From Kineothrix alysoides (GTDB taxonomy: Bacteria > Bacillota > Clostridia > Lachnospirales > Lachnospiraceae), in the NCBI RefSeq assembly GCF_000732725.1, contig NZ_JPNB01000001.1, positions 2,108,001 to 2,172,000 of the forward strand: 64,000 nt of DNA. Reading direction: 5' to 3'. Position numbers and translations under genes: made by a program. A model generated the notes under the pieces. It did no database searches. It was given only the letters and a program-made list of their open reading frames with translations, and had not been told where the DNA came from. This document shows positions 49,147 through 58,906 of this stretch, piece after piece. The first letter of the stretch is position 1; each line of letters starts with the position of its first letter.

Positions 49147-50215
49147 CCTTACTCCTTACTCTGTTCTCTTCCTCTATTTTTCGTACCGCATGAAGCAATA
49201 CTTCATTTTCCTCATGGCTCTTTACCGCCAACCGGTAAAATCCTTTTCTCATTCCCTTGAAGTTGCTGCAGTCACGAATCAGTATCTTATGCTCCAAAAG
49301 CTTCTCATATAGGGGCAGAGAAGAATATATAAGCAAATAATCCGCTTCGGAAGGAAATACCATTATTCCTGTTTTCTTAAGTTCAGCCCTCATGTATTCC
49401 CGTTCTCTTTTCACAAGTCCCGCTGTCCTTTGCACATACTCCGTTTCCTTGCACGCTTGTATTCCTGCCGCTTGGGCCAATACGGACAGATTCCATTCCG
49501 GCAGTTGTTCTCCGATCCGCTCCAGCATGCCCCGATTACTGCAAAACAAATATCCGAGCCTTACGCCCGGCATGGCGAAAATCTTAGTGAATGAGCGGAC
49601 TACGATTAGATTAGGGTATTCCTCCAATTGTGACTTTAATGACCTTTTGATATCCTCACCCGTAAATTCCAAAAAGCATTCATCCACAACCAGCACTATG
49701 TCTTTTTCCAGACATGTTCTTAAAATCTTCTCCAGCAGGCCGCTATTTATCATATTGCCCACAGGATTATTGGGGTTTGCCAAAAAGAGTAAATCCGTTT
49801 CCTCCCTCAAAATCTCCAGAAAATCCGGCTGCAAACAAAAACCTGCTTCCTCTTGCATCTCATAAAAAATGATTTCACTTCCTGCCGCTCTCGCCGCATG
49901 CTCATAGCCATAAAAGGAAGGCACCGGAATCATGATTTTCTTTGGCTTTATCCCATGTACGATTGCAAGAAACAGCTCCGATGCTCCGTTTCCGCAAAGA
50001 ATATGCCGCTCATTTACTCCGCTCATCCTTTCAATGGCATCCCTCAGCTCCTGTGCCCGGATATCAGGATACCTTCCGCAGGCTGACAAAGATTCCCGCA
50101 GAGCTTCTTCCACCCCCTTTGGCATGCCGAGGGGATTGATATTTACGGAAAAATCAATATTTATTTCCTTTCGATAAATATCTCCTCCATGAATCGCCAT
50201 ATCTCTTTCATCCAT
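49139..50215 (-). CDS. cobD: Threonine-phosphate decarboxylase
   Basis: A 358-residue PLP enzyme that decarboxylates threonine phosphate to (R)-1-amino-2-propanol phosphate, the linker to the nucleotide loop. It opens HGGDIYRKEINIDFSVNINP, with FLANPNNPVGNMI, LVVDECFLEFTGED and the PLP Lys in VRSFTKIFAMPGVRLGYLF. The histidinol-phosphate aminotransferase family is the alternative, but the start motif, the location and the missing aminotransferase partner favour CobD. It overlaps cbiC by 8 bp. Confidence 0.9.
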   Translation of the reverse strand: MDERDMAIHGGDIYRKEINIDFSVNINPLGMPKGVEEALRESLSACGRYPDIRAQELRDAIERMSGVNERHILCGNGASELFLAIVHGIKPKKIMIPVPSFYGYEHAARAAGSEIIFYEMQEEAGFCLQPDFLEILREETDLLFLANPNNPVGNMINSGLLEKILRTCLEKDIVLVVDECFLEFTGEDIKRSLKSQLEEYPNLIVVRSFTKIFAMPGVRLGYLFCSNRGMLERIGEQLPEWNLSVLAQAAGIQACKETEYVQRTAGLVKREREYMRAELKKTGIMVFPSEADYLLIYSSLPLYEKLLEHKILIRDCSNFKGMRKGFYRLAVKSHEENEVLLHAVRKIEEENRVRSKDE

Positions 50216-50337
50216 TTCCTTTTATTTTTGTCTATCGTGCAAAAAGTGTCTGACTTATCAGGTACAGGGGCTGGTTCACTGCCGCCACAACAGCTTCTTC
50301 CGGTTCAGCTTCATACGCATCCCGCTCAGTGTAACTT

Positions 50338-51330
50338 TTATATATAATAGGCTACAAGCATAAGCAGCAGACAAATGCCCTGACATAAGGCTGCCGATAT
50401 GTATAGGAGCTTATTCGCCCTCACAATATCCTCGTATTCCACGGCGCGCACCTCATCTCCTATATACGGCTTTTCTATTGTTTTCCCAAAATAGCTGGCA
50501 TCTCCGGCTATCCTGATTCCCAGCGCTCCGGCGAGGACTGCCTCCGTCTGCGCGGAATTAGGACTGGCATGATTATACCTATCCCTTTTGTAAATCATAA
50601 GCGCCCGCCTTTCGTTAAAGTCCTTGCCTGCCAGAAAAGCAGCGGCAATCATCAGTACAGCGCTAATCCTTGCCGGAACATAATTGAACCCATCGTCCAG
50701 CTTAGCGGCCGCTCTTCCGAAATGAAGATATTTTTCGTTCTTATATCCAACCATGGAATCCATCGTATTGACCGCCTTGTATAAAAGTCCCAGAACCGGG
50801 CCAAAGGCGGCCAGATAAAGCATGGGCGCTATGACTCCGTCGGAAAGGTTCTCCGCCACCGTTTCTATGGCCGCTTTTGCGACTCCCGTTTCATCCAGGA
50901 TATCCGTATCTCTTCCTACAATCATGGAGACCGCTTTCCTTGCCCCGGGTAAATCTTTTTCCTTAAGCCTCGCGTAAACCTTCATGCTCTCCTGTTTCAA
51001 GCACTTCGCAGCAAGGACTTGATAACTCATAATGCTTTCCGTAACAATTCCTAAAACAGGATGCAGCATATAGGCTATGCATAGAATCAAGAAGGAAATG
51101 CCCCCTGTCAATGTTAAAACCGTAATTACGAGAATTCTTCCAGCCTTTCGTTCCTCTTCTTGCGTTTTAGCCGTTCCATCCTTTTTCCTGAGCAGCCCTG
51201 CTTCCAGCTTAGCGATTAATTTGCCGATGGCCCTAACCGGATGAGGAAGCCAATAGGGATCTCCCAGTATAAGATCCAAAACAAATCCGACGAAAAAGCC
51301 TAATATATGGTACAGTATCATCTCCCGCAC
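50338..51330 (-). CDS. cbiB: Adenosylcobinamide-phosphate synthase
   Basis: A 330-residue membrane enzyme (about four or five helices) that attaches aminopropanol phosphate to adenosylcobyric acid. It begins GFVLDLILGDPYWLPHPVRA, then IVGRDTDILDETGVAKAAIE, TVAENLSDGVIAPM and YKAVNTMDSMVGYKNEKY, all CbiB motifs, with RYNHASPNSAQTEAVLAGAL near the end. About 120 bp separate it from cobD, with no gene seen in between. It starts 10 bp after cobC. Confidence 0.93.
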   Translation of the reverse strand: MREMILYHILGFFVGFVLDLILGDPYWLPHPVRAIGKLIAKLEAGLLRKKDGTAKTQEEERKAGRILVITVLTLTGGISFLILCIAYMLHPVLGIVTESIMSYQVLAAKCLKQESMKVYARLKEKDLPGARKAVSMIVGRDTDILDETGVAKAAIETVAENLSDGVIAPMLYLAAFGPVLGLLYKAVNTMDSMVGYKNEKYLHFGRAAAKLDDGFNYVPARISAVLMIAAAFLAGKDFNERRALMIYKRDRYNHASPNSAQTEAVLAGALGIRIAGDASYFGKTIEKPYIGDEVRAVEYEDIVRANKLLYISAALCQGICLLLMLVAYYI

Positions 51331-51340
51331 TTCGTCCTCC

Positions 51341-51925
51341 TCATAACTTCTGAATGTTCTCTATCCGTAGTTCTCCATCTATGAAAACTTCGAGACAATA
51401 GCCTTCTGCATTTTTACATTGGAAGTCGTAATACTCTCCCTTTCCAAACGAACTGAGCACAGCCATAATCGTTCCTCCATGGACGACGGCGGCGGCAGTT
51501 TCTGCACATTCTGCTTTCATATATCCGCATAATTTCACAAAACCTTTGCTGCATCTTTCTATGAATTCTTCTCTGCTCTCTCCCTGCGGGCAGGGCAGTA
51601 CCCCATTGCTGTCCAGCCATTTCCGGTAGCAGGTATCGTTTCTTAATTCTTCATAATTCTTTCCCTCAAAGCTTCCGAAATTTATTTCCCGCCATTCCTC
51701 TATTACAATGGCTGGCTCTCTTTCATAAATCAGTTTTGCGGTCTCAAGGCATCGTTTCATCGGGCTGGAAGCAAGAACTTGTGCCGAGGGATATTTCCCC
51801 CTCGTTTTTTCTCCCAATATGTGCCTCTTTCCGCCTTCGGTAAGAGCTTCTTCCGTTCTTCCGCCGACATATCTTCCTTCTTCGTTTGCTTTCGTAGCTC
51901 CGTGGCGTATCAATAGCAGCCTCAT
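51341..51925 (-). CDS. cobC: Alpha-ribazole phosphatase (histidine phosphatase family)
   Basis: A 194-residue phosphoglycerate-mutase-like phosphatase. RLLLIRHGATKANEEGRYVG carries the phospho-His, LASSPMKRCLETA follows, EEWREINFGSFEG has the conserved Glu, and AAVVHGGTIMAVL contains the second His. In this operon it should dephosphorylate alpha-ribazole phosphate or adenosylcobalamin phosphate. It overlaps the CobU-like gene upstream by 4 bp. Confidence 0.88.
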   Translation of the reverse strand: MRLLLIRHGATKANEEGRYVGGRTEEALTEGGKRHILGEKTRGKYPSAQVLASSPMKRCLETAKLIYEREPAIVIEEWREINFGSFEGKNYEELRNDTCYRKWLDSNGVLPCPQGESREEFIERCSKGFVKLCGYMKAECAETAAAVVHGGTIMAVLSSFGKGEYYDFQCKNAEGYCLEVFIDGELRIENIQKL

Positions 51926-52305
51926 TTAATTTTTTGCCCCAATCCGCTTATAATCCTCTCAACCCTGTCTGCCTTTTCAGCAATATCGCATAGGCATCTG
52001 CCAAGCCTCTCCCGGTATTCCCGCTGCGTTTCCTCCATAGGCACGATGCCGCAGCCCACTTCGTTGCTGATAATAATCAGGTCCTTACGCTTTGAGAGTA
52101 TCTGCTTTATTATTTTTTCCGGCTCTTCTTTTTGCTGAAGCTTCAAGAAGAACCATTCATGAAAGTGGTTTATGATTTCTTTTCCCTGTCCGATATCTGC
52201 GAAATCTTCCAACGCTCCATCCACCACACTATCTAACCCACAGCCACTTTTTTTCAACACATAATCCAGCTTCCCCTGGGCATATCCGCCTATATACAAT
52301 TCCAT
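51922..52305 (-). CDS. Short CobU-like protein with altered P-loop
   Basis: A 127-residue relative of CobU (adenosylcobinamide kinase/guanylyltransferase, normally about 180). The C-terminal half fits well: LIIISNEVGCGIVPMEETQR, then YRERLGRCLCDIAEKADRVE and ending IISGLGQKIK. The N-terminus has LYIGGYAQGKLDYVL where CobU has GGxRSGKS, so the P-loop Ser/Thr is replaced by Leu and the middle of the protein, including the guanylylated-His region, is missing. A full CobU is encoded 900 bp upstream, so this may be a diverged duplicate with another role. It overlaps cobC by 4 bp. Confidence 0.75.
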   Translation of the reverse strand: MELYIGGYAQGKLDYVLKKSGCGLDSVVDGALEDFADIGQGKEIINHFHEWFFLKLQQKEEPEKIIKQILSKRKDLIIISNEVGCGIVPMEETQREYRERLGRCLCDIAEKADRVERIISGLGQKIK

Positions 52306-52359
52306 CCGTCTGCCTCCTATCCGTTACGATTCAGCCTTCGGCTTCCCGGCAGCAATTGA

Positions 52360-52435
52360 TGAACAAAAGTGTGCTTAGCACATTCTCGCAACCGAATACT
52401 TCGGCAGCACAGCTTCACACTATAGTGCCCATCCT
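52360..52435. repeat. Dispersed intergenic repeat inside the cobalamin operon
   Basis: This aligns with 31270-31356: TGAACAAAAGTGTGCTTAGC, then CCGAATACTTCGGCAGCA and a shorter 3' part. It lies between cobS and the short CobU-like gene and includes the last bases of cobS. The CCGAA-TA-CTTCGG palindrome shows compensating changes relative to the CCAAA-TA-CTTTGG of the other copy. Confidence 0.6.
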
Positions 52436-53199
52436 CTCATCAGTATGCAGCCTATCGAAACAGTTAACATAATAGTACCTTCACAAAGTATCGTAAAATA
52501 TCCCGAAGTATCTCCTGTGACTCCCCCGAATTCCTTTTTACATTTTTTCCAGTGATAAAAAAGTGTTAGCAGACTCAGCAGAATTGCCGCAGTGCCTATA
52601 CCTTTCGATAAAAAAAGCATCACTGCGCCGCAAAACACAAGCTGCAAATACAGGAGTATCCTTACCAGCCTTTTCTGTGCACTGCTGGAAAAGGTATACA
52701 ACAAGCCATCTCTCTTGGCACATGTAAAAGTCACCGCACCGATTCCGCTGAGAATTCGGGAAAGATAAAAGCCTGCTGCCAAAAGTCCTACGGCCTTCAT
52801 TCCCTCGATTTCCAAATATGCGCCTATATATATAAGATAATATACAAGTAACAGAATGACTGAAAATGCTCCCACATGAGCATCCTTCAATATTGCCAGC
52901 TTCTTCTCCCTATCTGCGTAAGAATGAAGTGCATCCATCGTATCCATATAACCGTCCACATGGATTCCTCCGGAAATAACGATTGGAAGGGCCGTTCCGA
53001 TAAGGACGAAACAGCCTTTGCTCATTCCCAAGGCCTGACAGAGCATGGCCCATAAATAGACCGCACCTCCGATTACCACACCGACCAAAGGGAAAAAAGC
53101 AATCATATATTTCATTTCCTTTTCCTTCCATTCAAACTGGGGAACCGGAATGACAGAAAACATAGAAAAAGCAATTCCCATAGCTTTTATTAAAAACAT
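52420..53199 (-). CDS. cobS: Adenosylcobinamide-GDP ribazoletransferase (cobalamin synthase)
   Basis: A 259-residue membrane enzyme that joins GDP-cobinamide and alpha-ribazole. It shows FSMFSVIPVPQFEWKEKE, FFPLVGVVIGGAVYL, SGGIHVDGYMDTMDALHSY and LKDAHVGAFSVILLL, the CobS markers with acidic/His metal-binding residues, followed by several helices. It starts 1 bp after the cobU stop. Its 3' end overlaps a dispersed repeat. Confidence 0.93.
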   Translation of the reverse strand: MFLIKAMGIAFSMFSVIPVPQFEWKEKEMKYMIAFFPLVGVVIGGAVYLWAMLCQALGMSKGCFVLIGTALPIVISGGIHVDGYMDTMDALHSYADREKKLAILKDAHVGAFSVILLLVYYLIYIGAYLEIEGMKAVGLLAAGFYLSRILSGIGAVTFTCAKRDGLLYTFSSSAQKRLVRILLYLQLVFCGAVMLFLSKGIGTAAILLSLLTLFYHWKKCKKEFGGVTGDTSGYFTILCEGTIMLTVSIGCILMRGWAL

Positions 53200-53200
53200 A

Positions 53201-53734
53201 TCATTTCACCTCTACGGGTATTCCCGCAACTACCTCTGTCACCTCGTCCGCAATCTCTGCCAGCCTGCAATTAATCCGTCCCAGCGTCTCTATATACCGC
53301 ATGGTCCCTTCGTCATAGCGCTTTCCGTCCTCAAATACGTTGTTGGTCACAATGACCAGATGCTTTGTCCTCTTTGCAAGCCTCCGTACTCCGTCCATCA
53401 CACGTGCTTCTGCTTGTAAGCCTTCCGGCAGCCCGGTTCCCGCATTTATAAACATTTCATTTGCAGTCAGATTGGACATACATTCGAGCAGTACCGACGC
53501 ACGCCCTTCTACTGCATATGCTGCTTCCCCAACGTTTAACGGCTGCTCTATTGTGATAAAGCCCTTTCCCTCTCTCAGTGTACGGTGTCTCTCCACTTTC
53601 TTTTTGCCTTCTCCGTCATATATTTGCATAGTCGCCAGATAGTAGAGCGGCTCTGACTCCCTTAATGATAGTATTTTCTTCTCCGCATAGGCAGATTTTC
53701 CACTGCCGCTGCCACCGGATATGACAATTATCAT
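53201..53734 (-). CDS. cobU: Adenosylcobinamide kinase / adenosylcobinamide-phosphate guanylyltransferase
   Basis: A 177-residue bifunctional nucleotide-loop enzyme. The P-loop is ISGGSGSGKSAYAE, the guanylylated His lies in VERHRTLREGKGF, then LLECMSNLTANEMF, VIVTNNVFEDG and GRINCRLAEIADEVTEVVAG. The start at 53734 (MIIVISGGSG) follows GGGAG by 7 nt. Complete and of normal length, unlike the short relative downstream. The usual VTNEVG reads VTNNVF here. It follows cobT by about 80 bp. Confidence 0.9.
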   Translation of the reverse strand: MIIVISGGSGSGKSAYAEKKILSLRESEPLYYLATMQIYDGEGKKKVERHRTLREGKGFITIEQPLNVGEAAYAVEGRASVLLECMSNLTANEMFINAGTGLPEGLQAEARVMDGVRRLAKRTKHLVIVTNNVFEDGKRYDEGTMRYIETLGRINCRLAEIADEVTEVVAGIPVEVK

Positions 53735-53815
53735 TTTCCAACTCCCTTTTCTCATTATAAAATCTCCGGCTTGTCCGAATGAATTAGTCTGCTCGGATTC
53801 ATAGGCTTACCTGAA

Positions 53816-54877
53816 TTAATCAAAACGTACATATTGCTGTACACTGATATCCTGAAACCCTGTCCTGTTCGCATAAACGGATAGGGCAATATCCAAAAGC
53901 GAAAACATCATTACTGCGCCGGTTCCCTCACCCAGTGCCATTTTTCCGTCGATAACCGGATGCAGTCCCAGCTCCTCCATAATTCTTCCGGCGGCAGGTT
54001 CCCTGCTTACATGGGAAGGAATAATAAATTCTTTTATGCCGGGTACCAGCCGCTGTGCGGCCAGCGCTGCCGCCGCACTGATAGAGCCGTCCATCACTAT
54101 CGGCACACGGTACAGCCCTCCGCCGATAAATATGCCGGTGAGCCCCGCGATATCCAAGCCCCCGACTGCTGCCAGTATGCTCAGAACGTCCGTCATTTGA
54201 AACCGGTATTTTTCCAAAGCACTGTTGATCACCTCATACTTACGGCTTAATCCCTCATTGCTCAGCCCCGCTCCCCTTCCTGCAATATCCTCCGCCCGGC
54301 ATCCCAAAAGTGCTGCCGTCACCGCAGCGCTGGTGGTAGTATTTCCGATACCCATTTCGCCGGTGGCTAGAAGAGCATATCCTTTTCTCTTACAGTCCTT
54401 TACCAGCTCCATTCCTACCACAACAGCCCGCAGTGTCTCTTCTTTTGTCATGGCAGGCTCTTTTAAAAAGTTTCTTGTTCCGCAGGAGATTTTCCTATCT
54501 ACAATACCAGCCCCGCTTATCTTGGAATTGATTCCTATATCCACTGCTATCACATCCGCTCCGGCTGCCTTTGCCATCCTGCACACGCTGCTTTCGCCTC
54601 TCCCCATGCTCTCGGCGACCCGAGCCGTTACTTCCTGGCCGGTCTGGCTGATTCCTTCCTCAACGATTCCGTTATCCGCACATAGAACAATAACCGCTTT
54701 TGATGAGATATCGATTCGGGTATCGCCCGCAATTGCTCCTATGCGGGCAATCATCGTTTCGAACTGCCCCAGACCGTCAAGCGGCTTTGCAATACCATCC
54801 CAGATTTCCTTGATCTTTCTTTCGATTTCCACATCCGGCCCGTCAACTTTCAGGCACTTTAATTCTTTTTCCGTCAC
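53816..54877 (-). CDS. cobT: Nicotinate-nucleotide:dimethylbenzimidazole phosphoribosyltransferase
   Basis: A 353-residue enzyme that activates the lower-ligand base to its alpha-riboside phosphate. Motifs are [60 protein letters not shown], and the C-terminal catalytic Glu in [14 protein letters not shown]. It overlaps cbiP by 4 bp. No genes for dimethylbenzimidazole synthesis (bza) are in the window, so the lower ligand cannot be told. Confidence 0.94.
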   Translation of the reverse strand: MTEKELKCLKVDGPDVEIERKIKEIWDGIAKPLDGLGQFETMIARIGAIAGDTRIDISSKAVIVLCADNGIVEEGISQTGQEVTARVAESMGRGESSVCRMAKAAGADVIAVDIGINSKISGAGIVDRKISCGTRNFLKEPAMTKEETLRAVVVGMELVKDCKRKGYALLATGEMGIGNTTTSAAVTAALLGCRAEDIAGRGAGLSNEGLSRKYEVINSALEKYRFQMTDVLSILAAVGGLDIAGLTGIFIGGGLYRVPIVMDGSISAAAALAAQRLVPGIKEFIIPSHVSREPAAGRIMEELGLHPVIDGKMALGEGTGAVMMFSLLDIALSVYANRTGFQDISVQQYVRFD

Positions 54878-56391
54878 CTGTTCGCCCTCTTATGCTTTAC
54901 TCCCAATAAATCATAAATGTAATCCATATCCAAGTATTCCCGGAGTACCTTCGCCAGCTTATCATACTGCGTCTCCCTGAACGCTTCATGATCCATGGGC
55001 GTTCCGCTGTCATAAGCGATTCCTTTTTTCTCTGCCAGACCTTTTACGATTGCAGGCGCGATTTCTCCATGATCAAAAATCCCATGTACGTAAGTGCCGT
55101 ATACATTGTTTTGAAAAGCGCCGTCCGCCTTGTCTCTGCCGTCTTTTTTATCCGTAAGGAGGCTGAGCACAGAAACTTCCGGTCCCCCGCGGCTTACACC
55201 CATATGTATTTCATAGCCTTCTATTGTCATACCGGAAAGTATGGAAAGTTCCCCTCCCACATGATAGAAGCTTCCCGTTACCTGCTTTCTTATTTTGTCT
55301 TTCTCTATTACGGTATCTATCGGAAGCAGCTCCATTCCTCTTATATTTCCCCCTTCCTCCACGAAAAAAGGATCGGAAATGCTCTTCCCTAACATCTGAT
55401 ATCCGCCGCAGATACCGAATACGATGCAGCTTTCGGACAGCTTTTTAATTGCCGCTTCCAAACCGCTCTGACGCATCCAGTTTAAATCTCCCATCGTATT
55501 CTTACTTCCGGGAAGCACAATCATATCGGGCTTACCAAGCTCTGTGACGCTTCTCACATATCTTACGGAAACATCCTCTAACTGCTCGAATCTGTCGAAA
55601 TCCGTAAAGTTGGAAATTCTCGGAAACCGGATAACCGCTATATCTATCAAAGCTTTTTCCTTTTTCTCGAAGCGGGTGGTCAGACTGTCTTCATCCTCAA
55701 TAGAAATATCCATATAAGGAACAACTCCCACCACCGGTTTTCCGCCTTTTTCCTCCAACATGCTTATACCCGGATCGAGTATTGTTTTATCACCTCTGAA
55801 CTTGTTAATGATCAGTCCCTTTACTCTCTCCTGCTCTTCCTTTTCCAAAAGCATCAGGGTTCCGAGAAGCTGTGCGAAGACCCCGCCTCTATCGATGTCC
55901 CCTACTAATAATACGGGGGCATCTACCAGCTTCGCCAATCCCATATTTACAATATCGTTTTCCTTTAGATTTATTTCCGCCGGACTGCCGGCACCTTCAA
56001 TTACGATAATTTCTGCAGTTTCTTGCAGTTTATCATAAGCCGCTTTTATAACCGGAATAAGCTGCTTTTTATAGGCGAAATAATCTCTTGCATTCATATT
56101 TCCAAAGACTTCCCCATTTACGATTACCTGAGAGCCGATATCGTTAGTCGGTTTAAGAAGGATGGGATTCATAAGCACGGAAGGTTCCAGACCGGCGGCC
56201 TGCGCCTGCATGACCTGTGCCCGTCCCATTTCCAGCCCCTCCTTCGTAATATAAGAATTCAAAGCCATATTTTGTGATTTAAAAGGTGCCGCAATAAAAC
56301 CATCCTGCTTGAATATCCGGCACAGGCCTGCAACGACCAGGCTTTTCCCTGCATTAGACATAGTTCCTTGTATCATGATAGATTTGGACAT
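54874..56391 (-). CDS. cbiP: Cobyric acid synthase
   Basis: A 505-residue glutamine-dependent amidotransferase (CbiP/CobQ) that amidates side chains b, d, e and g of adenosylcobyrinic a,c-diamide. The ATPase half has [40 protein letters not shown] and [20 protein letters not shown]; the glutaminase half has [12 protein letters not shown], the catalytic Cys in [14 protein letters not shown] and [10 protein letters not shown]. First gene of the cobalamin operon. Its ribosome binding site is inside the riboswitch-controlled terminator hairpin. Confidence 0.95.
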   Translation of the reverse strand: MSKSIMIQGTMSNAGKSLVVAGLCRIFKQDGFIAAPFKSQNMALNSYITKEGLEMGRAQVMQAQAAGLEPSVLMNPILLKPTNDIGSQVIVNGEVFGNMNARDYFAYKKQLIPVIKAAYDKLQETAEIIVIEGAGSPAEINLKENDIVNMGLAKLVDAPVLLVGDIDRGGVFAQLLGTLMLLEKEEQERVKGLIINKFRGDKTILDPGISMLEEKGGKPVVGVVPYMDISIEDEDSLTTRFEKKEKALIDIAVIRFPRISNFTDFDRFEQLEDVSVRYVRSVTELGKPDMIVLPGSKNTMGDLNWMRQSGLEAAIKKLSESCIVFGICGGYQMLGKSISDPFFVEEGGNIRGMELLPIDTVIEKDKIRKQVTGSFYHVGGELSILSGMTIEGYEIHMGVSRGGPEVSVLSLLTDKKDGRDKADGAFQNNVYGTYVHGIFDHGEIAPAIVKGLAEKKGIAYDSGTPMDHEAFRETQYDKLAKVLREYLDMDYIYDLLGVKHKRANR

Positions 56392-56426
56392 AAAAAAGCC
56401 TCCTTACCACAAATGGGTAAGGAGGC
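56392..56426 (-). terminator. Riboswitch-controlled terminator hairpin that also contains the cbiP SD
   Basis: On the minus strand GCCTCCTTACC (56416-56426) pairs perfectly with GGTAAGGAGGC (56398-56408), followed by six T residues (56392-56397) and directly by the cbiP ATG. The 3' arm contains AAGGAGG, 7 nt before the start. The same stem can therefore stop transcription and hide the ribosome binding site. Confidence 0.85.
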
Positions 56427-56496
56427 AGAAAAGACATAGTAAGACCATCCCTTATCTATTCCAGACCAATTACTCGTGGCTGTACTATACTTCATT

Positions 56497-56680
56497 CAAG
56501 GCAGGTCTCCTGACTCAAAGATCATCGTATACGGCAGCCTTCCCAATTGCTATCAGTGGCTGTTTGCCGTAACTCCCTTTTCACAGTGACGAGTTCGTAC
56601 AGGATTTTCACCTGTTTCCCTTTTCATCGAAATGAGCCTCCGCTCTTTCGACACCTTAAATGGATGAAGTTTTGTTCACG
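56497..56680 (-). promoter_or_regulatory. Cobalamin riboswitch of the cobalamin operon
   Basis: On the minus strand the B12 box GTCAGGAGACCTGCC (56500-56514) is near the 3' end. Upstream are the other conserved parts: AAAAGGGAAACAGGTGAAAA and AATCCTGTACGAACTCGTCA (paired core), GTGAAAAGGGAG and CAGCCACTGATAGCAATTGG. This is the standard adenosylcobalamin aptamer layout. High cobalamin should stabilise it and favour the downstream terminator, repressing the operon. Confidence 0.93.
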
Positions 56681-56686
56681 AGTATC

Positions 56687-56715
56687 ATAATACTATAGAT
56701 AAAATGTTTTTACCA
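56687..56715 (-). promoter_or_regulatory. Candidate promoter of the cobalamin operon
   Basis: On the minus strand a -10 TATTAT (56687-56692) lies a few bases before the riboswitch. The -35 17 bp upstream (TGGTAA-like) is weak. It is the only plausible start for the 22-kb transcript in this gap. Confidence 0.4.
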
Positions 56716-56745
56716 GTATTTTTCTAAAAATCGTCATTTATACGT

Positions 56746-56772
56746 GTTTCTGTTCACTCCGTTCTCAGTAAC
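56746..56772. repeat. Dispersed hairpin repeat, copy 2
   Basis: GTTTCTGTTCACTCCGTTCT, then CAGTAAC: the same 27-bp unit as at 8215-8241. A second hairpin, CAGTAAC-GTATAA-GTTACTG on the minus strand, overlaps it and includes the chemoreceptor stop codon. Confidence 0.55.
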
Positions 56773-56779
56773 TTATACG

Positions 56780-58906
56780 TTACTGTTCAGCCCTCCATAT
56801 CGTAAATCTTCCGATAGAACGGTCCAGCGCATCCGCTTCCTTCTTCAATAATTCCACATCCTCTGTCAGACCGGACACGATCCCGACCTGTTCATCTAAC
56901 GTTGCGGTCACTTCTTCGGTCGCTGCTGCAGATTGCTCCGACACCACAGAAATGCTATGAATGGATTTCTGTATCTGTTTCTTTTCCTCAGCGATTTTCT
57001 GTATGCTGTCCGCAACAGTTTTAAGCCCTCTCACAAGGTTCTCCACACAGCGGTCAATCTCCCCGAAGATCTGTATGGTCTCTTCCAAGGAAGCAGCCTG
57101 TGCGAAAATAATCCGCTCTGCTTCTTTGGCCGATCCGGTCGTCCTTCTTGTGGTCTCTCCGATGTTCTCCACGATATTCTTGATGCTCTTGCCTGCCTGC
57201 ATAGATTCATCCGCGAGCTTACGGATTTCCTCTGCCACCACCGCAAAGCCCCTGCCGTTCTCGCCTGCCCTCGCAGCTTCGATGGAAGCGTTCAGAGACA
57301 GAAGGTTGGTCTGTCTGGCGATATTGTTAATCGTATCGATAAAGCCCTCAATCTCCGTGGAACGTTCCTCCACATCCTTAATATTGTCTACTAACACCTT
57401 AGTGATTGATACCGTTGTCTCCGACTTCTCATTTAGTTCATGGACAATGACACGTCCCTGTTCCACCACAGCCGCGGCCCGGTCTACGGTATGGGCCATC
57501 TCGTTTGTCCCTTCACACACACCGTCAATCTTCACTGCAAAGTCCGCCATCTTATGGTTGCTTGTATCCGCTTCCTTCGCCTGGATCTGCACCCCTTTTG
57601 CCACTTCCTCTACCGCTGCCGATATTTCCTTGACGGACGCGTGAATGGTCTCCGATTTCATCGCAGTCCCTTCTGCCATTTCCTTTACTTTATTTCCAAA
57701 CTTCTGCATATCCTTCATAAGCGTACGCATACTTTCCAGCATATCGTTCAAGCCGCTGGCAAGAAGGGCAAATTCATCCCCCCGGTCTGTCTTGAATTCC
57801 TGTGTCAGGTCACCCCCTGCCACCTCATGCAGTCCCTTGGTAATGACCTTCACAGACTTGCTCATTCCTGCTGCAATCTTACTTCCTATGACAAATGCGA
57901 TCACAGATGCAAGAAGTACCATCACGATACATAAACTGCGGATGGAATTGACTTCCTTTACAATGTTGTTCTGGGGAATCAGACCGCATAACAAAATTCC
58001 CGTATTTCCTACCGGAGCGTGTACGTACAAATACGTATCTCCGTTGTATTTCACATAATTGCCGCCCGCATCCTTTACTTCCAGACTCTTTTTATAGAAA
58101 TCCTTATCCGCAAATACTGCCTCCGCGCCCTCCGGCAAGAGCACTTCCGCACTCCCCTCTCCCTGCTGCAGGCGTACAATCTCCCTTCCGTCCGGAGAAA
58201 TCAGTGCCTTTATACTATTTTCACCGAAATCCATCTCATCTAACATTTTGTAGATTGTTTCCGTAGTGATATCCAGCACGAGATACGTATCCGCCTTTGA
58301 AAATTTCTGAAAGAATGCCAGGCCATACCACTTTCCCGATATGTCTAAACGCTGGTCTAAAAAAGAATGGTAACCGAACCATCCATTCCTCCGCGTTTCA
58401 TTCTCCTTAAAATACCTGCCTTCCGGAGACTCCATAAAGCCTTCGTAGACATTATCTCCCATGCTTCCCGTCAGGGAAGTAAGATAAGTCCCATTTTCCG
58501 GAATGACCGAACAGCAATACATATAATCTACGCTAACCTGCATTTGGAGAAGGCTTTTCTTCGCATTTGACAAGTACTCTGCTGCTTTTTTTTCCTTATA
58601 ATATTTTTCATAATATGAGGACAGTCCATCTCCGACGACCATCTCCAGCGCCTTTGAAGATACGCTGCCTGTTAATAAGTCGCAGTACATGCTCATGGCT
58701 GATACCGTACTTACAGAAGAATTTTCTACCTTTTCCTTTATGACATTCGATGCCGTTTTATAGGACACAAGGCCTAATATGATAATCAGTACGATAGGCA
58801 CAAGAAATGCCTTTAATAAAGTCCCCATGATACCTGCATTTGTTATCTTCTTCCACTTTCCGTTCTTTCCGGCTTGCTTTAACACCGTTTTTTTCCTTCT
58901 CTTCAT
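56780..58906 (-). CDS. Methyl-accepting chemotaxis protein
   Basis: A 708-residue chemoreceptor. The first membrane helix is at about 25-45 ([17 protein letters not shown]), an extracellular dCache-like sensing domain spans about 50-330, the second helix is at about 340-362 ([15 protein letters not shown]), then HAMP ([20 protein letters not shown]). The signalling tip has [20 protein letters not shown] and [20 protein letters not shown]. The ATG at 58906 follows GGAG 7 nt away. It lies 79 bp after the DUF624 gene of the sugar transporter cluster, so it may sense the same sugar. Confidence 0.9.
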   Translation of the reverse strand: MKRRKKTVLKQAGKNGKWKKITNAGIMGTLLKAFLVPIVLIIILGLVSYKTASNVIKEKVENSSVSTVSAMSMYCDLLTGSVSSKALEMVVGDGLSSYYEKYYKEKKAAEYLSNAKKSLLQMQVSVDYMYCCSVIPENGTYLTSLTGSMGDNVYEGFMESPEGRYFKENETRRNGWFGYHSFLDQRLDISGKWYGLAFFQKFSKADTYLVLDITTETIYKMLDEMDFGENSIKALISPDGREIVRLQQGEGSAEVLLPEGAEAVFADKDFYKKSLEVKDAGGNYVKYNGDTYLYVHAPVGNTGILLCGLIPQNNIVKEVNSIRSLCIVMVLLASVIAFVIGSKIAAGMSKSVKVITKGLHEVAGGDLTQEFKTDRGDEFALLASGLNDMLESMRTLMKDMQKFGNKVKEMAEGTAMKSETIHASVKEISAAVEEVAKGVQIQAKEADTSNHKMADFAVKIDGVCEGTNEMAHTVDRAAAVVEQGRVIVHELNEKSETTVSITKVLVDNIKDVEERSTEIEGFIDTINNIARQTNLLSLNASIEAARAGENGRGFAVVAEEIRKLADESMQAGKSIKNIVENIGETTRRTTGSAKEAERIIFAQAASLEETIQIFGEIDRCVENLVRGLKTVADSIQKIAEEKKQIQKSIHSISVVSEQSAAATEEVTATLDEQVGIVSGLTEDVELLKKEADALDRSIGRFTIWRAEQ

